From assembly GCA_018056045.1 (NCBI GenBank), contig JAGPGI010000184.1:1-5940 (forward strand): DNA of 5,940 nucleotides, read 5' to 3'. A model generated the notes under the pieces. It did not search any database and was not told the origin of the DNA. It saw only the letters and a program-made list of their open reading frames with translations. Below are positions 5,934 through 5,940 of the stretch, piece after piece (position 1 is the stretch's first letter; each line of letters starts with the position of its first letter). This DNA comes from Paracoccus sp. (in: a-proteobacteria) (GTDB lineage Bacteria; Pseudomonadota; Alphaproteobacteria; Rhodobacterales; Rhodobacteraceae). Made by a program: the position numbers and the translations under genes.

Positions 5934-5940
5934 CATGCCC

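Noticed and set aside
4425..5936. 503-codon open frame on the minus strand opposite tig
   Set aside because: It is the shadow of tig, which matches trigger factor end to end. The frame even runs through the tig terminator, and no ribosome site or family pattern supports it.
1..5940. CRISPR array, insertion sequence or phage/defence genes
   Set aside because: No regularly spaced repeats, transposase motifs, target duplications or phage and defence protein families are visible in the window.

Overview
The window looks like chromosomal DNA of a high-GC alphaproteobacterium. The trigger factor, the glutaryl-CoA dehydrogenase and the general codon use (strong G/C at third positions) read like Rhodobacteraceae, with Paracoccus or a close relative my best guess from remembered homologues. 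No mobile element, CRISPR array, tRNA or rRNA was recognised. Most of the window is ordinary core or catabolic gene content.

Left block (1-2624): a glutarate / glutaryl-CoA catabolic module. A LysR-type regulator cut by the left edge reads leftward from 124. Divergent from it are gcdH (glutaryl-CoA dehydrogenase) and a class III (CaiB/BaiF) CoA-transferase whose start overlaps the gcdH stop. Together they would activate glutarate with CoA and then oxidatively decarboxylate glutaryl-CoA to crotonyl-CoA, the end of lysine, tryptophan or aromatic-acid breakdown. The cut LysR gene is the obvious candidate regulator. A strong hairpin terminator closes the operon and works in both directions on paper.

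Middle block (2625-4068): a small secreted protein of unknown function on the minus strand, divergent from a complete LysR-type regulator on the plus strand. About 125 bases between their starts hold several dyads, including two mutually exclusive hairpins just upstream of the small gene. A strong 13-bp stem-loop follows the regulator.

Right block (4069-5940): about 450 bases with no convincing gene, the first part clearly richer in A/T than its surroundings, then tig (trigger factor, ribosome-associated chaperone) with a textbook intrinsic terminator. The gap holds at best one very small possible coding frame and weak promoter-like matches.

Nothing here amounts to a clear new system. The points most worth a second look are the gap upstream of tig with its long hairpin, the overlapping hairpins in the leader of the small secreted protein, and that protein's pairing with an uncharacterised LysR regulator.
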